The notes under the pieces are model-generated. The model ran no database searches. It saw only the letters and a program-made list of their open reading frames with translations, and had not been told where the DNA came from. DNA of 64,000 nucleotides from Panax quinquefolius (Eukaryota; Streptophyta; Magnoliopsida; Apiales; Araliaceae): NCBI GenBank assembly GCA_020205615.1, contig CM035170.1, positions 58,294,486-58,358,485 of the forward strand, in the 5' to 3' direction. A program made the position numbers and the translations under genes. Shown piece after piece: positions 53,813 through 64,000 of this stretch (the stretch's first letter is position 1; the number at the start of each line of letters is the position of its first letter).

Positions 53813-56800
53813 TGTAGCATGCTAAAAAATCGAACAATTTGTAAAACAATTTTATTTGAATTAATAATGAATAAAATTATATTATATGTTATTATTATGT
53901 GTTAGTAAGATGAATGCCATTCTATAACCTAGAAACGCCAGAAAATTGTAGTATTTTAACTACGTGAATGAATTAAAGTGTTTGAATTTCCAAGACGAAA
54001 ATAAAAGCTTTCCGGGAAATTTTTTGAAAAATACTATTTATCGATTTCCGCTAACAAAATTATTTTTGAACTTCCTAGAAATACGTAATGTTAGAATATC
54101 GGTGAGATGGATTATGTAATAATAATTCAAGTATGGAAAACGTAATATTTAGCATGCGGACTTAATTTGAAACGTTAGGAAAATCAAGCGTTAAGAAGTT
54201 AATGTAATGATTGTATGATCGTAGGTATTATGCGAGAAAAATGAATATGAGTATGATACAATTATTATACGAGTAAATATGAATGATGGTATATCATATA
54301 TTAGGAATTAGTATCTGAGTTAGAAGAATACGAGAATAATACGTAAACAATATGTTATAATGTTTTAAGACTAAGGTTATGGACTTGTTGGATCTTGTAG
54401 GAAATGCAAGTCGAATAAAGTAATGAAAGCAAGCCCATGTGTGTGAGTAATGTTGAGCCCAAGTGGTTATTAGTGTGAAGCCCATAGTAATTTAAATCAA
54501 GCCAAAGCTTAATTTAAGCTAGTTAAAACTAAGCCCAAACCAATGATCCAATGGATAAGTTTGATCCATGGGGCAACCCACCATGTGATCTTGGTAACCA
54601 AGATAATTAAGTGATGACCAAGAACTTTATGTGATGGCCAAGCATTTTGTGTAGGGAGCAAGTTTACTTAGGGATTAAGTATGGAATAGTAAGGAGGTTA
54701 CAAAGGAGGTGGGATTAGCTTTTTGTCATAATGCCCTAACTTAGAGACTTCTATAAATAGCAAGCTCAAATTTCATTAGTTGCTTGTTCAATTTCATCTA
54801 ACAACTTCAACTTAAGTGTTAGAGAGAATAAGCACATATAAACTAAACTTCCGTTGTTAGAAAAGAAGAAGAGCTAGTTCATCAAAGGTAAATGATCCTA
54901 TGCCTTTAGTCTTCCATCTCTACCATTATAAGATGATAAGAGAAGTGTGGATTGATGGTCATGTATGCTAAGAAATCATAAGAAGGGTTAATTTAAGGAC
55001 TTAAGTCTTAATAAGTCGGGAATAAGCACTTTGTCCATGAATAAGCTATGAACTAAGAAAAAATTTGCAAGACTTATTTCATGTTTACATGAATATTGTT
55101 AGTATGATAATAAGATTGTAAAAATGATGGTTAGAAGACTTTAACTATCATAAGCCATGTGAAACAAAGTTAAGTGTAGTTTATACTTTGACAAGTAATA
55201 TACTCATGAAGAATAATCCATAACCTAACATAAAAATAAGTTTTTGTAATATGTAGGTTGAGATGTCAATATGATGGATTGAATCCATTTGGAATGATGA
55301 AAAAATCTTTAGTAATGAAGTTTTTCCAGAATTCACACGATTGGACGATAATCGTCGTATTCGTGAAATTCTCAGAATAGAAGTCGAATTTTGTTTTTGA
55401 GCTCGAAAACGTTGGTTGTCGATGGAGACAAGTCTTATTTGGCATTATAGAGTTGCGGACTCAAAAATGACCGAATTCCGACTTAGCTAGAACGAAGAAA
55501 CGAGCATTAAACGTTCATGAACGTTTATCGTTTTCGTTAAAAAATGAACCAATAGGTGAATTTTGAGTTAACGAAGTCGAAAATATAAAATTCATGCATG
55601 AACAAGTAGAGTATGTGATTTGTGAACTAATGGCTCTTGAACGAGCCAATTTGGACTTATAACAAAGAAGTTCTGAGCAGGAATTTCACAAAGTTGAAAA
55701 AAATCATCTAAGTTTTACGGTGCATGAAATGATATCGCAACACCAACCCAAGGCCAAATAGGTGGCAACGCTGCGTACGAGAGCACAGCCATGAAAAAAG
55801 CTAGCCAATCGGAGTTTGTGCACTTGCTTGTGTAGCCCGTTATCTTGAAGTTGGCATGACGTAATCAGGAAGACCTCTTGACGAGTCGGTGTCGCGGCGC
55901 TTGACCTTAGGGTTTACATAAAGATGAATAGTTATGAAGATAAAAAGAAAGACCAAGAGTTAATACAAACTTAATAAACATGAAGTAACATTGTTAAGAC
56001 ATTGCTAAACCTTAAGTATGATCACTTAGGGTTGAAGTAAGTCAATTCCATATGAACGTAAGAATGGCGTAGAATGTAGAATGCTAGAATCGAATAATAA
56101 CAAATCTAAGTTATAATTAGATTGAGAAGAAGGGTAAGATTCATTTGGAACCATGTATGTTTATTCATGACTAATGTGTTATGTGATGTTATCATCTCAT
56201 CGTAGAGACCTTAAGTACTTAAAGTGCACGTGTAATAACGATGGCAGATGCTAAAGGCAAGTGTTCTAACCCTTGTTTGATTCAATCTGGACAAGCTTTG
56301 TGAATCATGTATTCTTACGCATGAACTAATATCCGATGAAGTCAAAGCCAATTCTTTTGGCCAGACTTACGATATGTTGGATTTTTTATAATCTATCAAA
56401 ATATTGCCAATATTTTACCAAACTATATTGGTGTGGTTTTTAAATGAAGACCTGAGTATGCTAAATTGTTTTGTCGTCAAACAGCGGGCACGTGAGGTTA
56501 CCCCAACTTAAATGTACATACGTTTAATGAATGTAGTGTTGATCAACATAGAGTACTATGGTGATCACCTGTACATGCTCGTAAAGCTATGCCGTTTACG
56601 GACTTAGTGCCAGAATGTCCTTTTCAAAGAACTTATGAAATGCTCATGGTCTTGGACCGGAATTGATGTTTTACTGGATATTGTTATTGTAAAACATTTT
56701 GAAAGAAAAGAAGTGCTATTTTAAATTTTCGATAGTACTTCGTAACTATTGTTCAGTTATTGAAGATATACGATTCTTATGTTTTAAGCATGCCATTTTA

Positions 56801-57142
56801 TTAGAATTGTTGTACTTGCTGAGCTAGTAGGCTCACTCTTGCTTGAACCATATGAATGCAGTAAGATCGAACGGACCGACAGATCCGGCAAGGATAAAGG
56901 GAAGGCTAAGGCAAACCCGTAGATTACCTATGTAATAGTATAAGTTTGTAATGATAATATTTGATATTATGACAAGAACAAGTGTAACGGTTATAAAGAA
57001 CTTTGGGGAATGTTAATATTATTTTGAATATATATAAGACATATTCGTTCTTTTTGAGGCATTTTAATTGAATGTTTGTGAAACTGTAGCACTGTGTAGC
57101 ACCATCTGTCGGGTTGGAAGATACCTGGATTTGGGGGCGTTG
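53813..57142 (+). repeat. Family-3 LTR, 3' LTR of Tekay-3
   Basis: 3.33 kb, begins TGTAGCATGCTAAAAAATCG and ends TTGGGGGCGTTG (usual CA end changed). A TATA box lies at 54752-54759. The last ~1 kb matches the 5' LTR remnant (47086-48129). The first Tat protease residues (PWIHMAGAVPSTLYQQLKYI) follow about 10 bases later, so Tekay-3 sits in the protease gene of Tat-2. The LTR has no other coding content. Confidence 0.85.
54752..54759 (+). promoter_or_regulatory. Probable LTR TATA box (family 3)
   Basis: TATAAATA within GACTTCTATAAATAGCAAGC, about 940 bp into the LTR. Confidence 0.55.
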
Positions 57143-57893
57143 TTGTGAGACCTTGGATCCATATGGCGGGAGCCGTCCCATCCACTCTTTATCAACAACT
57201 TAAGTATATCATCAACAATAATCTAGTCATTTGTCGATGCTTTGAGCAAGTATCCTGTTCAAAGTGATATACCTCTCATTAGTTTCAATGAAGAAGTTTA
57301 GCATGTTAGTTTCGAAGCCCTTGAGGTGAGCAACACTCACTATCAACCCATTGGGGCTACTCTACCTCTAAAACCGAGTTTCCATGAAGAGGTATTGTTG
57401 GCGACAAGAAATGATATCCTTGGGTTTACAACCAAGACAAGGGTTAGGAAAGAATTAGCAAGGAATCAAATGATCAATTCAAATTCCCAGCTAGACATGG
57501 AAAGCCGGACTAGGCTACTCCTATGGGTCCAGTCACAGGAACCCGCACAAGCATACATCGGTTCCTTCATCTACAAGGTTGTTGCCTAAACCTATATATG
57601 TAAATTTTGCACGGTCTCTGAGGAAAATTCCTATCTCTGTGGCTGGTATGCTGTTTCTTAAGCCGATATCGGTTAATGGAAAAGAAGTCTTGATTCCAGA
57701 ACCAGACATGGAAGAAAGGAATCAAAGGCATAAGAAAGAGATAAAGAGACATTTATCAAACATGTGCGTCCTGATCTATACAAAGGGTATGAACAGGGAC
57801 ATCCCAGATGATGATTGTCCAGACGTCATGGTCATCATTCAAGAGGAGGAGGAAGATAACAACCCCTTCATCACGATTGTCCACCGGACTTGA
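57143..57893 (+). pseudogene. Tat-2 protease C-terminus and linker
   Basis: 57151-57210 encodes PWIHMAGAVPSTLYQQLKYI, the end of the Tat protease (compare 11340-11400 in Tat-1). The region before it, including the active site, is removed by the Tekay-3 insertion. 57326-57589 carries SNTHYQPIGATLPLKP and a degraded G-patch-like segment. 57579-57893 encodes FLKPISVNGKEVLIPEPDME and an acidic tail, parallel to 10959-10705. Frames change at least twice. Confidence 0.7.
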
Positions 57894-58502
57894 CCCTTAG
57901 TAATTGGGCAAAGACTCCTTGCATTTTAGAAAAGGGTAAAATGGTAGAAATCCTCTGCCATGTAGATACTTTTGTTTACCTGATATTAGCGAGATGTTTT
58001 TTGTCATGTCATGCTAACACTACTGTATGATTAAACAATTTTATATATTAAGTGAAAGCATTTTGTTTTAGCACTCTAAAGTTAGATATGTCTAATCTTG
58101 GCGATGGAGTGCCAATTCTTCACAAGGATCTACAACTTTGATATAAAGTTGGACTTTGACTTGATAGAGATTGAATAAGAGGACTATGAGGTGCCTCGGG
58201 AGATCGAAAGAATGGGTTAAAGACAAACCCAAGGAAAACCTTGATCAAACCACTTCATACAACCTTGGAACCTTAGAAAACCCCAAACAAATCTAGATTG
58301 AATGCGGACCTTACCCCAAGCCAAAGGAATAACATGGTTGCTCTATTGACCCAATTCGAGGATGTTTTTGCATGGTCTCATGATCGGTTTGTCCACTGAC
58401 ATTGTCATTCATCGCCTTCCCATCAAAGAGGGATTCAAGCGATCAATAGAAACTCGAAGCGATTAAAACCTTAATGGAGTTTGAAAGTCGCGAGAAGAAA
58501 TT
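57894..58502 (+). pseudogene. Tat-2 linker before reverse transcriptase, degraded
   Basis: Fragments in alternating frames. 58190-58230 reads YEVPREIERM, 58340-58380 reads LLY.PNSRMFLHGLMI in a shifted frame, 58390-58440 reads LSTDIVIHRLPIKEGFK. 57894-58080 has no recognisable protein and parallels a similarly empty part of Tat-1. Confidence 0.5.
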
Positions 58503-59350
58503 GTGAAACAATTTCAAGCCAACATCATCATGGTATCAACATACCCTGAGTGGCTATCAAACATAGTTCCCGTTCCTAAACCCAGAGGAAAGGTGCGAGT
58601 TTGTGTGGATTACAGGAATCTGAACAAAGCTTATCTCAAAGATATCTTTCCCGTACTATTCATCCATATACTCATTGACAATAATGACTTAGTATGACAT
58701 GAACTCCTTTGTTGATTTGCTTTGTTTGGGTATCACCAAATCATGGTTGCTAAAGAGGATCGTGAAAACTGCATTCATCACTTCTTAGGGAACCTTTTGC
58801 TATATATAGTTGTCATTCAGCCTCATCAATGCCGGAGCTACCTATCAGTGAGCCATAATGGCTCTTTTCATGATTTAATGCACAAAGAGATAGAAGTCTA
58901 TGTGGATGACATCATTGTCAAGTCCGAAGGAAGAAGACCACTTAGATCATCTTAAAAAGCTCTTGAACCATTGCGTAAGCATAACTTGAAGCTAAATCAA
59001 GCAAAGTGTATTTGACATCAAGTCGAGCAAGTTTCTAGGATTCTAGTAAGCCACAAAGGCATTGAAATGGATCCTGCAAAAATTTCGAGGCCATTACGGA
59101 GATGCCCATACCCCAAAACGGAGAGGGAAATCTGAGGATTTTTGGAAGAATCAACTTCATTAGTGGAGATTCATCTCCCACTCACAAAAACACTGTGAAC
59201 CTATATTAAAGTTATTAAGAAAGAACTCCTCCAAGAAATGGAATGAAGAGTGCCAAAAACCTTCATGTCCATCAAAGAGCAACTAATCAAAGCTCCTATT
59301 TTGGTACCTCCTAGGGATGGTGTTCCCTATTTATGTACATGTTCATCAAT
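58503..59350 (+). pseudogene. Tat-2 reverse transcriptase
   Basis: 58503-58697: FQANIIMVSTYPEWLSNIVP, VPKPRGKVRVCVDYRNLNKA, DIFPVLFIHILIDN, then a stop. 58722-58955: GYHQIMVAKEDREN, a frame-shifted palm, then HDLMHKEIEVYVDDIIVKSE (YVDD intact). 58956-59350 holds the thumb in several frames (LLNHCVSITN/NLKLNQAKC-like text). More degraded than Tat-1 RT; at least five frame changes. Confidence 0.75.
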
Positions 59351-59767
59351 GACCATGCCATGAATTGCATCTTTGGGACAAAAAGATAGCGAGAGGCGAA
59401 AAAGAGCTATCTATTACCTTAGCAAGAGATTGACATCGGTGAGCACAAGTATACCTTGATTGAGAAAACTTGTTGTGCGTTAGCATGGGATTCCATGGGA
59501 TTAAAACATTATCTCCATGGTCACACAACCCATCTCATATCCCACATGGATCCTCTCAAGTATGTATTCAACAAACCTATGTTGAATTGTCGACTATCCA
59601 AATGGCAGTTGATCCTCCAGCAATTTGACATCATCTACGTGACTCAAAAGTCTATCAAAGGTCAAGGAATTGCGGATCAATTGGTCGCCGCACCTTCAAG
59701 GGATTTCAAACCCTTGGAAACATATTTCCCCGATGAAGGGGTAATGATAATTCAGCAACACCATTAG
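59351..59767 (+). pseudogene. Tat-2 RNase H
   Basis: 59456-59767 is open: IEKTCCALAWDSMGLKHYLH, GHTTHLISHMDPLKYVFNKP, MLNCRLSKWQLILQQFDIIY, VTQKSIKGQGIADQLVAAPS. The N-terminal part with the first Asp is frame-shifted upstream. Near-identical in order to Tat-1 (9023-8770). Confidence 0.8.
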
Positions 59768-60283
59768 GACAATACACACCAACCATGGAGGATGTATTTC
59801 GATGGAGCTGTAAACATGGAAGGTGTTGGAGCAGTTCTAGTGTCCATTTCGGGAAAGCAGTATCCCGTTACCATCAAATTGCAGTTTGTCAACACCAACA
59901 ACTCAACTGAGTATGAAGGCTGTATCATGGGATTGAAGCTAGCCCAATCCATGGGCGTCAAACGGTTAACTGTCTTTGGAGATTCTGAACTAGTGATCAA
60001 ATAAACCACTGTGATATATCACACCGAAGAATTACATTTGTTGCCTTACCATCGACAAGTTATCCAGATGGCTTCGGAGTTTGAAGAAATATCCTTCCTC
60101 CATATTCCTCGGAACATGAATGACTTTGAAGATGTGCTATCAACTTTGGCCTCCTTGATTAACATACTTGATAAGGAAGACATGCCAAATATCACATTTG
60201 CCCGCCAAAAGGCTCCAGCCTATAGAAATTACATCGGAGAAGTATCGGATGAACTGACACCCATCCAACACCCTTGGTATTAA
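59768..60283 (+). pseudogene. Tat-2 second (archaeal-type) RNase H
   Basis: 59792-60004 encodes MYFDGAVNMEGVGAVLVSIS, TIKLQFVNTNNSTEYEGCIM, GLKLAQSMGVKRLTVFGDSE LVIK, with the D, E and D positions of the archaeal-type RNase H. A stop at 60002 is followed by 60011-60283, EELHLLPYHRQVIQMASEFE, ISFLHIPRNMNDFEDVLSTL, where the last catalytic Asp lies. This second domain is a lineage mark of Tat elements; its exact role is unsettled in the literature. Confidence 0.85.
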
Positions 60284-61524
60284 GATATCAAGTAGTATAT
60301 GTGAGATGGATCTACACCCGTTTAGGAGAGTCAAGCTGAAAGAAAGTGGATCCATAGAATGGCCATGAAATTCTACTTGAGCGGAGACACACTCTACAAA
60401 AAGAGATGCGAGGACTAGGCTTGCTAAGATACCTGACAAAGACCAAGCTCGGAGGCTACGTGGATGAAATCCATGGTGGAGTATCTTGCCACACATGAGT
60501 GGCCCTCTACTAGTCAAGAAGATCCTAAGAACAAGGCATTACTGGATCTCTCTTAAAGCTGACTGTGATGATCACATCAAGAGATGTTATCAATGCCAAA
60601 TTCATGGAAATGCTATCCACGCCCCTCCAAGGGAGCTCCACAATATGAGTTCACCCTGACCCTTCTCAATGTGGGGAATGGACGGGATCGGGCCCATCGA
60701 GCCCAAATCTAGTAATGGTCATCGGTTTATCTTCACCATGATTGACTACTTCACCAAGTGGGTAGAAACAACCTCCTCCCCAAGGTTTACTAAAGAGGTG
60801 ATCATTGGTTTCATCAGAAACAATGTCATTTGTCGATATGGACAACCAGAGGTGATTGTATCACACAATGCCAAAAACCTTAACAACCAAATGATGGAGG
60901 AATTGTGCAGTAAATTTCATATCAAACATCTCAACTACGTCATCTATCGTCCAAAGATGAATGGTGCTATTGAAGCGGATAACAAGAATATCAAAAAGAT
61001 CATGTAAAAAAATGTCCTCCAATCACAAAGGATGTCCTGACTTGTTGCCTCTAACTCTATTAACCTACAGAACGTCAATGTGGACTTCCACTAGGACAAC
61101 CCCCTACTTATTAACCTATGGCATGGAAGTAGTGCTCCCCATAAAGGTGGAAATGGAATCCCTGAGAGTTTTGATTGACGTTCAGCTGGATGAAGACCAA
61201 TGGTTATAAGATCGATACCACTAATTGGCTCTAACAGATGAAAGGCGGGTCACAACCATATTTTATGGTCAGTCATACCAACAGAGTATCGCTCGATCCT
61301 ACAACAAGAAAGTCTGGCTACGGCAGTTCAAAGAACATGACTTGGTCTTGAAGAAGGTCCTTGACAATCAAGATCAATCTAAAGGAAAATTAGCCCCAAA
61401 CTGGGAAGACCCGTTTATTGTCAAGGAGGTATTGACAGGAGGAGCCCTCAGATTACAAGAGATGGATGGCGAGGAATTTCCCCAACTTATCAACTCAGAC
61501 ACCGTGAATCAGTACTATGTCTGA
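60284..61524 (+). pseudogene. Tat-2 integrase
   Basis: 60540-60660 holds the zinc-binding end (HIKRCYQCQIHGNAIHAPPR). 60669-61007 is the catalytic core: WGMDGIGPIEPKSSNGHRFI, FTMIDYFTKWVETTSSPRFT, VICRYGQPEVIVSHNAKNLN, VIYRPKMNGAIEADNKNIKK. First Asp and final Glu are present; the second Asp is His (codon 60864-60866). 60961-61209 encodes the tail with LLTYRTSMWTSTRTTPYLLT YGMEVVLPI; 61225-61524 ends with KLAPNWEDPFIVKEVLTGGA and a stop. No chromodomain follows. Confidence 0.8.
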
Positions 61525-62738
61525 AGTTACCTATAAACCAGCATCTTGGTTTTGGATCATCAGATCCATCACTCAACTCAGGTTTTCAAAAGCTTTCTCA
61601 CTACTACTTTCACCACACCAGTTTGTCTCATAAGGGACGAACTATGCATACTTGATCTCCCCAATACACGGGACTATGTAGGTAACCATTTTTATGGTCT
61701 GGTCTAACTACAGAAAAAACAAAAAAAAATCTCTCTCCAATCTTTTCACCCTTCCACATACAACTTTCAACCTTTCCATGCTAGGTTAGAACTACGCATA
61801 CCTGATCTCCCCCTTCTCAATGGGAGTACATAGGTAACCATTCACGGTGCGGTCTAACCCCTACCAAAAACACAAAACCCTGTCAATAGTATTAAGTTCA
61901 TCCTTCAAACTTTCAAATCAAACCATAAGAGATGGAACTACTTGATCTCCCCAATACACGGGAATACATCGGCGACCATCGTGGGGGGTTAAACCACACC
62001 TCATTGGCTTAGACCAAGGGATGGAACTACTGGTCTCCCCACACAAATGGGAGAAACAATAGGTGACCATCTAAGCTACGGTTGAATCCTCAAAGAAAAC
62101 ACCAATCTATAAGTGATGGAACTACCTAGTCTCCTCCATACAAAGGGAGTACTAAGAACCATTTATGGGTGATCGACCTCGAGAGGATAGCCACAATCCT
62201 CTCCATAACTACATTGAAAGCCGGTCCGGGACACCAAATGGTAGGGTATACAAAAGATCAAGGATCCATTTTGAAAGATCCTAAAACATCTCAATGTCCA
62301 TCCATCGAGGAGGAGTTGAGAATACATCAAGATCACAAGCCACGGAGAGCAGCAACTATCAAGCAAATGTAACAAGGCATAACTAAAGGGAAGTGGATCA
62401 AAACATATTTTCTTACCATATAATATTGTTTGATATATACAATGTGTCTTTTATATGACAAAAATGTCTAACCTAGTCTATGCAGAAAATCAAAGCTAAT
62501 CTACAAACTAGTGGATAAGCGAGCCATCGAAGTCTAACATGGCATCCCTCTTAGAAGATGGAGGTAACTCTATGAGCTCTAGCCTAGGGTATCCACACTA
62601 CCCGAGAGATCTCTGACCATCTGCATGGTGCTTCTCTGTGCTCATCAATGAATGCACTCATCTACTGCATGATATCGACAATGACATGAGATCTCGATGC
62701 GATTATCTCTGTAATGGTAGCATCTCGGGTAGCTAGAA
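61525..62738 (+). other. Tat-2 3' UTR
   Basis: No gene. It contains the repeated modules at 61636-62165. From 62166 to 62738 the sequence is non-repetitive with no ORF of known type. The element's polypurine tract and 3' LTR are not reached, because a family-1 LTR takes over at 62739. Confidence 0.6.
61636..62165 (+). repeat. Five repeated modules in Tat-2 3' UTR
   Basis: Five degenerate units (starting near 61636, 61784, 61929, 62020, 62114), each with GAACTACNNNNCTGATCTCC, a variable centre, a GGGAGTACATAGGTAACC-like text and a GGTCTAACC end. The first half and second half of a unit carry CTACG/CGTAG-type complementary bases. Such text is characteristic of the 3' region of Tat elements. 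Confidence 0.65.
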
Positions 62739-64000
62739 TGTGATGTCCCCAAAATATGTATACACTACCCATTTCGAGTCACCAAATACATGATGCGAAT
62801 TCAAATACAAACTTAATTATACTGTTAATGTGTAAAATCGACAAACATAAAATTTGAGAGTTTTAACACGAATATTGTCTAAATGTAGACAATATCCAAA
62901 CTCAAATGGAGTCGTCATTACAATTATTATCATACTATTTTATGAATAGTGATGACTACTACAACCACCATCTCGGATGAGTCACTTCATTCCCCAGGCT
63001 AGTCCTAACTATGTTCTCATTTCTTGAAGAGAACAATGAAAGCACAAGGTGAGCTCAATTAGCCCGATAAAGAATATTATGACTAAGATAATGCGGAATA
63101 AATTATCGTTAGCCTTGATAGTTGTAAAGCGATAGAATATAATAGACAACAAGTTTAAGCTAACGGTGGAACAAGCAATCCATTAGAAGAAATCGAGTAG
63201 AGCATGATATCTACTATCTTCTATGATTTAAAAGTTCATCATCAATATTTTATTCTTTTGTAATAAAGCTCGATAAATAATCCACATTCTTGAATTATCC
63301 ATGCCTACGGGCCCGAGGATATTCATTAATCACATCCACGAATCATCCATGCACTACGGGCCGAGGATATTCGTTATTATCACTAATGGTCATAATCATG
63401 CCAACAACACATCCATCGATGCGATGCAGGCCAATGAGGACTTTTACCACATCATTTGTAACATTAGAGGTTATGATTATCTCCGATACATAATTCCTAG
63501 TCATGTCGTACCAATTAACGGTCCATCATGCACCACGAGCCGAAGATGACTTTCATCACAATATAAGCATGAGAATGATGACAATGATATAAGCATCAAT
63601 CAAAGCGAAATCAAGGATAAATATTAAAGATTTTTATTTTTATCCGAGGAGTTTAAAATATCAAATTATCGACATGATAAGCTTTTGTGGAGTAAAATTC
63701 AAGAATAATATTGTATCAAAAATAATTTGGATGAGAAAAAAAATCATATTTTATCATGAATAGTACCCCAATTGAATACTACACAAGTTAATAAGTACCC
63801 ATGAATAGTACTTTGGGAATAGTACCCGTGAATAGTACTGGTATGAAAAGATTAAAATTATCAAGAATATTCAAAAAATATTCTTGTGATACGATCTTAG
63901 ATGAAGCATGAAATTTCAAGGATATTCTACTAATTTCAAGGAGTATAGAAGCAATGCCTTAACAAAATGAGTGTAGAATTTGAAATACAAAGCGAAATAA
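62739..64000 (-). repeat. Family-1 LTR copy F, partial
   Basis: Minus-strand 3' part of a family-1 LTR: the plus strand starts TGTGATGTCCCCAAAATATG at 62739 (compare TGTGACGCCCCCAAAATAGG at 26964) and runs past the window end. It contains the CATGCACTACGGGCCGAGGA repeat at 63300-63545 and a set of GAATAGTACCC repeats at 63750-63840. No coding sequence. It inserted into the Tat-2 3' region. Confidence 0.8.

Noticed and set aside
61636..62165. tRNA-like genes in the repeated modules
   Set aside because: The CTACG/CGTAG arms recalled tRNA arms, but no unit shows the conserved A- and B-box text or a cloverleaf of correct size.

Overview
This window is repeat-rich intergenic DNA from a flowering plant, probably one with a large, transposon-dense genome. 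I found no intact host gene. Nearly every coding signal belongs to Ty3/gypsy LTR retrotransposons of three plant lineages. These are Tekay/Del-like chromoviruses (gag with zinc knuckles, protease, RT, RNase H, integrase and a C-terminal chromodomain), Athila-like elements (TGATRAGTG... LTRs of about 1.6 kb and an extra ORF after pol), and Tat/Ogre-like elements (a second, archaeal-type RNase H after the first and a TGTAGACAC... LTR). All coding regions carry stops, frameshifts or lost catalytic residues.

Layout. 1-3965: 3' part of a plus-strand Athila-like element (Athila-1) with a gag/protease remnant, 3' UTR, polypurine tract and LTR. 3966-8606: minus-strand chromovirus (Tekay-1: start of RT, protease, gag, primer site, 5' LTR of family 1), cut in RT by Athila-1. 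8607-12735: minus-strand Tat element (Tat-1), cut in its second RNase H by Tekay-1. 12736-14578: unassigned DNA and an AAACCCTAA-rich LTR-like fragment. 14579-15292: broken plant-mobile-domain gene with a visible intron, minus strand. 16365-20067: 3' end of a plus-strand Tat-type element, with a palindromic tandem array, polypurine tract and an LTR carrying a series of covarying hairpins. 20068-23449: two remnants of a plus-strand chromovirus (Tekay-2; gag, then integrase/chromodomain).

23497-43144: family-2 LTR split by a nest. Inside it lies a 5'-truncated family-1 LTR (25105-42492), itself split by an opposite-strand family-1 solo LTR (26964-29990) and by the best-preserved element of the window, Athila-2 (30158-41883, minus strand, both LTRs, 5-bp GTGAT target duplication). 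43331-47072: an Athila LTR fragment hit twice by family-1 LTRs, ending at a (TA)28 tract. 47073-57142: chromovirus Tekay-3 (plus strand), with truncated 5' LTR, gag to chromodomain and a 3.3-kb 3' LTR; it sits in the protease of a second Tat element. 57143-62738: Tat-2 (plus strand), protease to integrase and a modular 3' UTR. 62739-64000: another family-1 LTR running off the window.

Relative age can be read from the nesting. The Tat elements, Tekay-2 and family-2 LTR are old hosts, family-1 LTRs came later, and Athila-1 and Athila-2 are later still. The most interesting signals lie outside the coding regions: covarying hairpins in the Tat LTR, arrays of palindromes, GC-rich palindrome modules in Athila LTRs and UTR, a UTR block conserved between two divergent Athila elements, and a plant-mobile-domain gene antisense to a Tat 3' end. 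Coordinates of element ends were read by eye from TG...CA termini, polypurine tracts, primer sites and target duplications.
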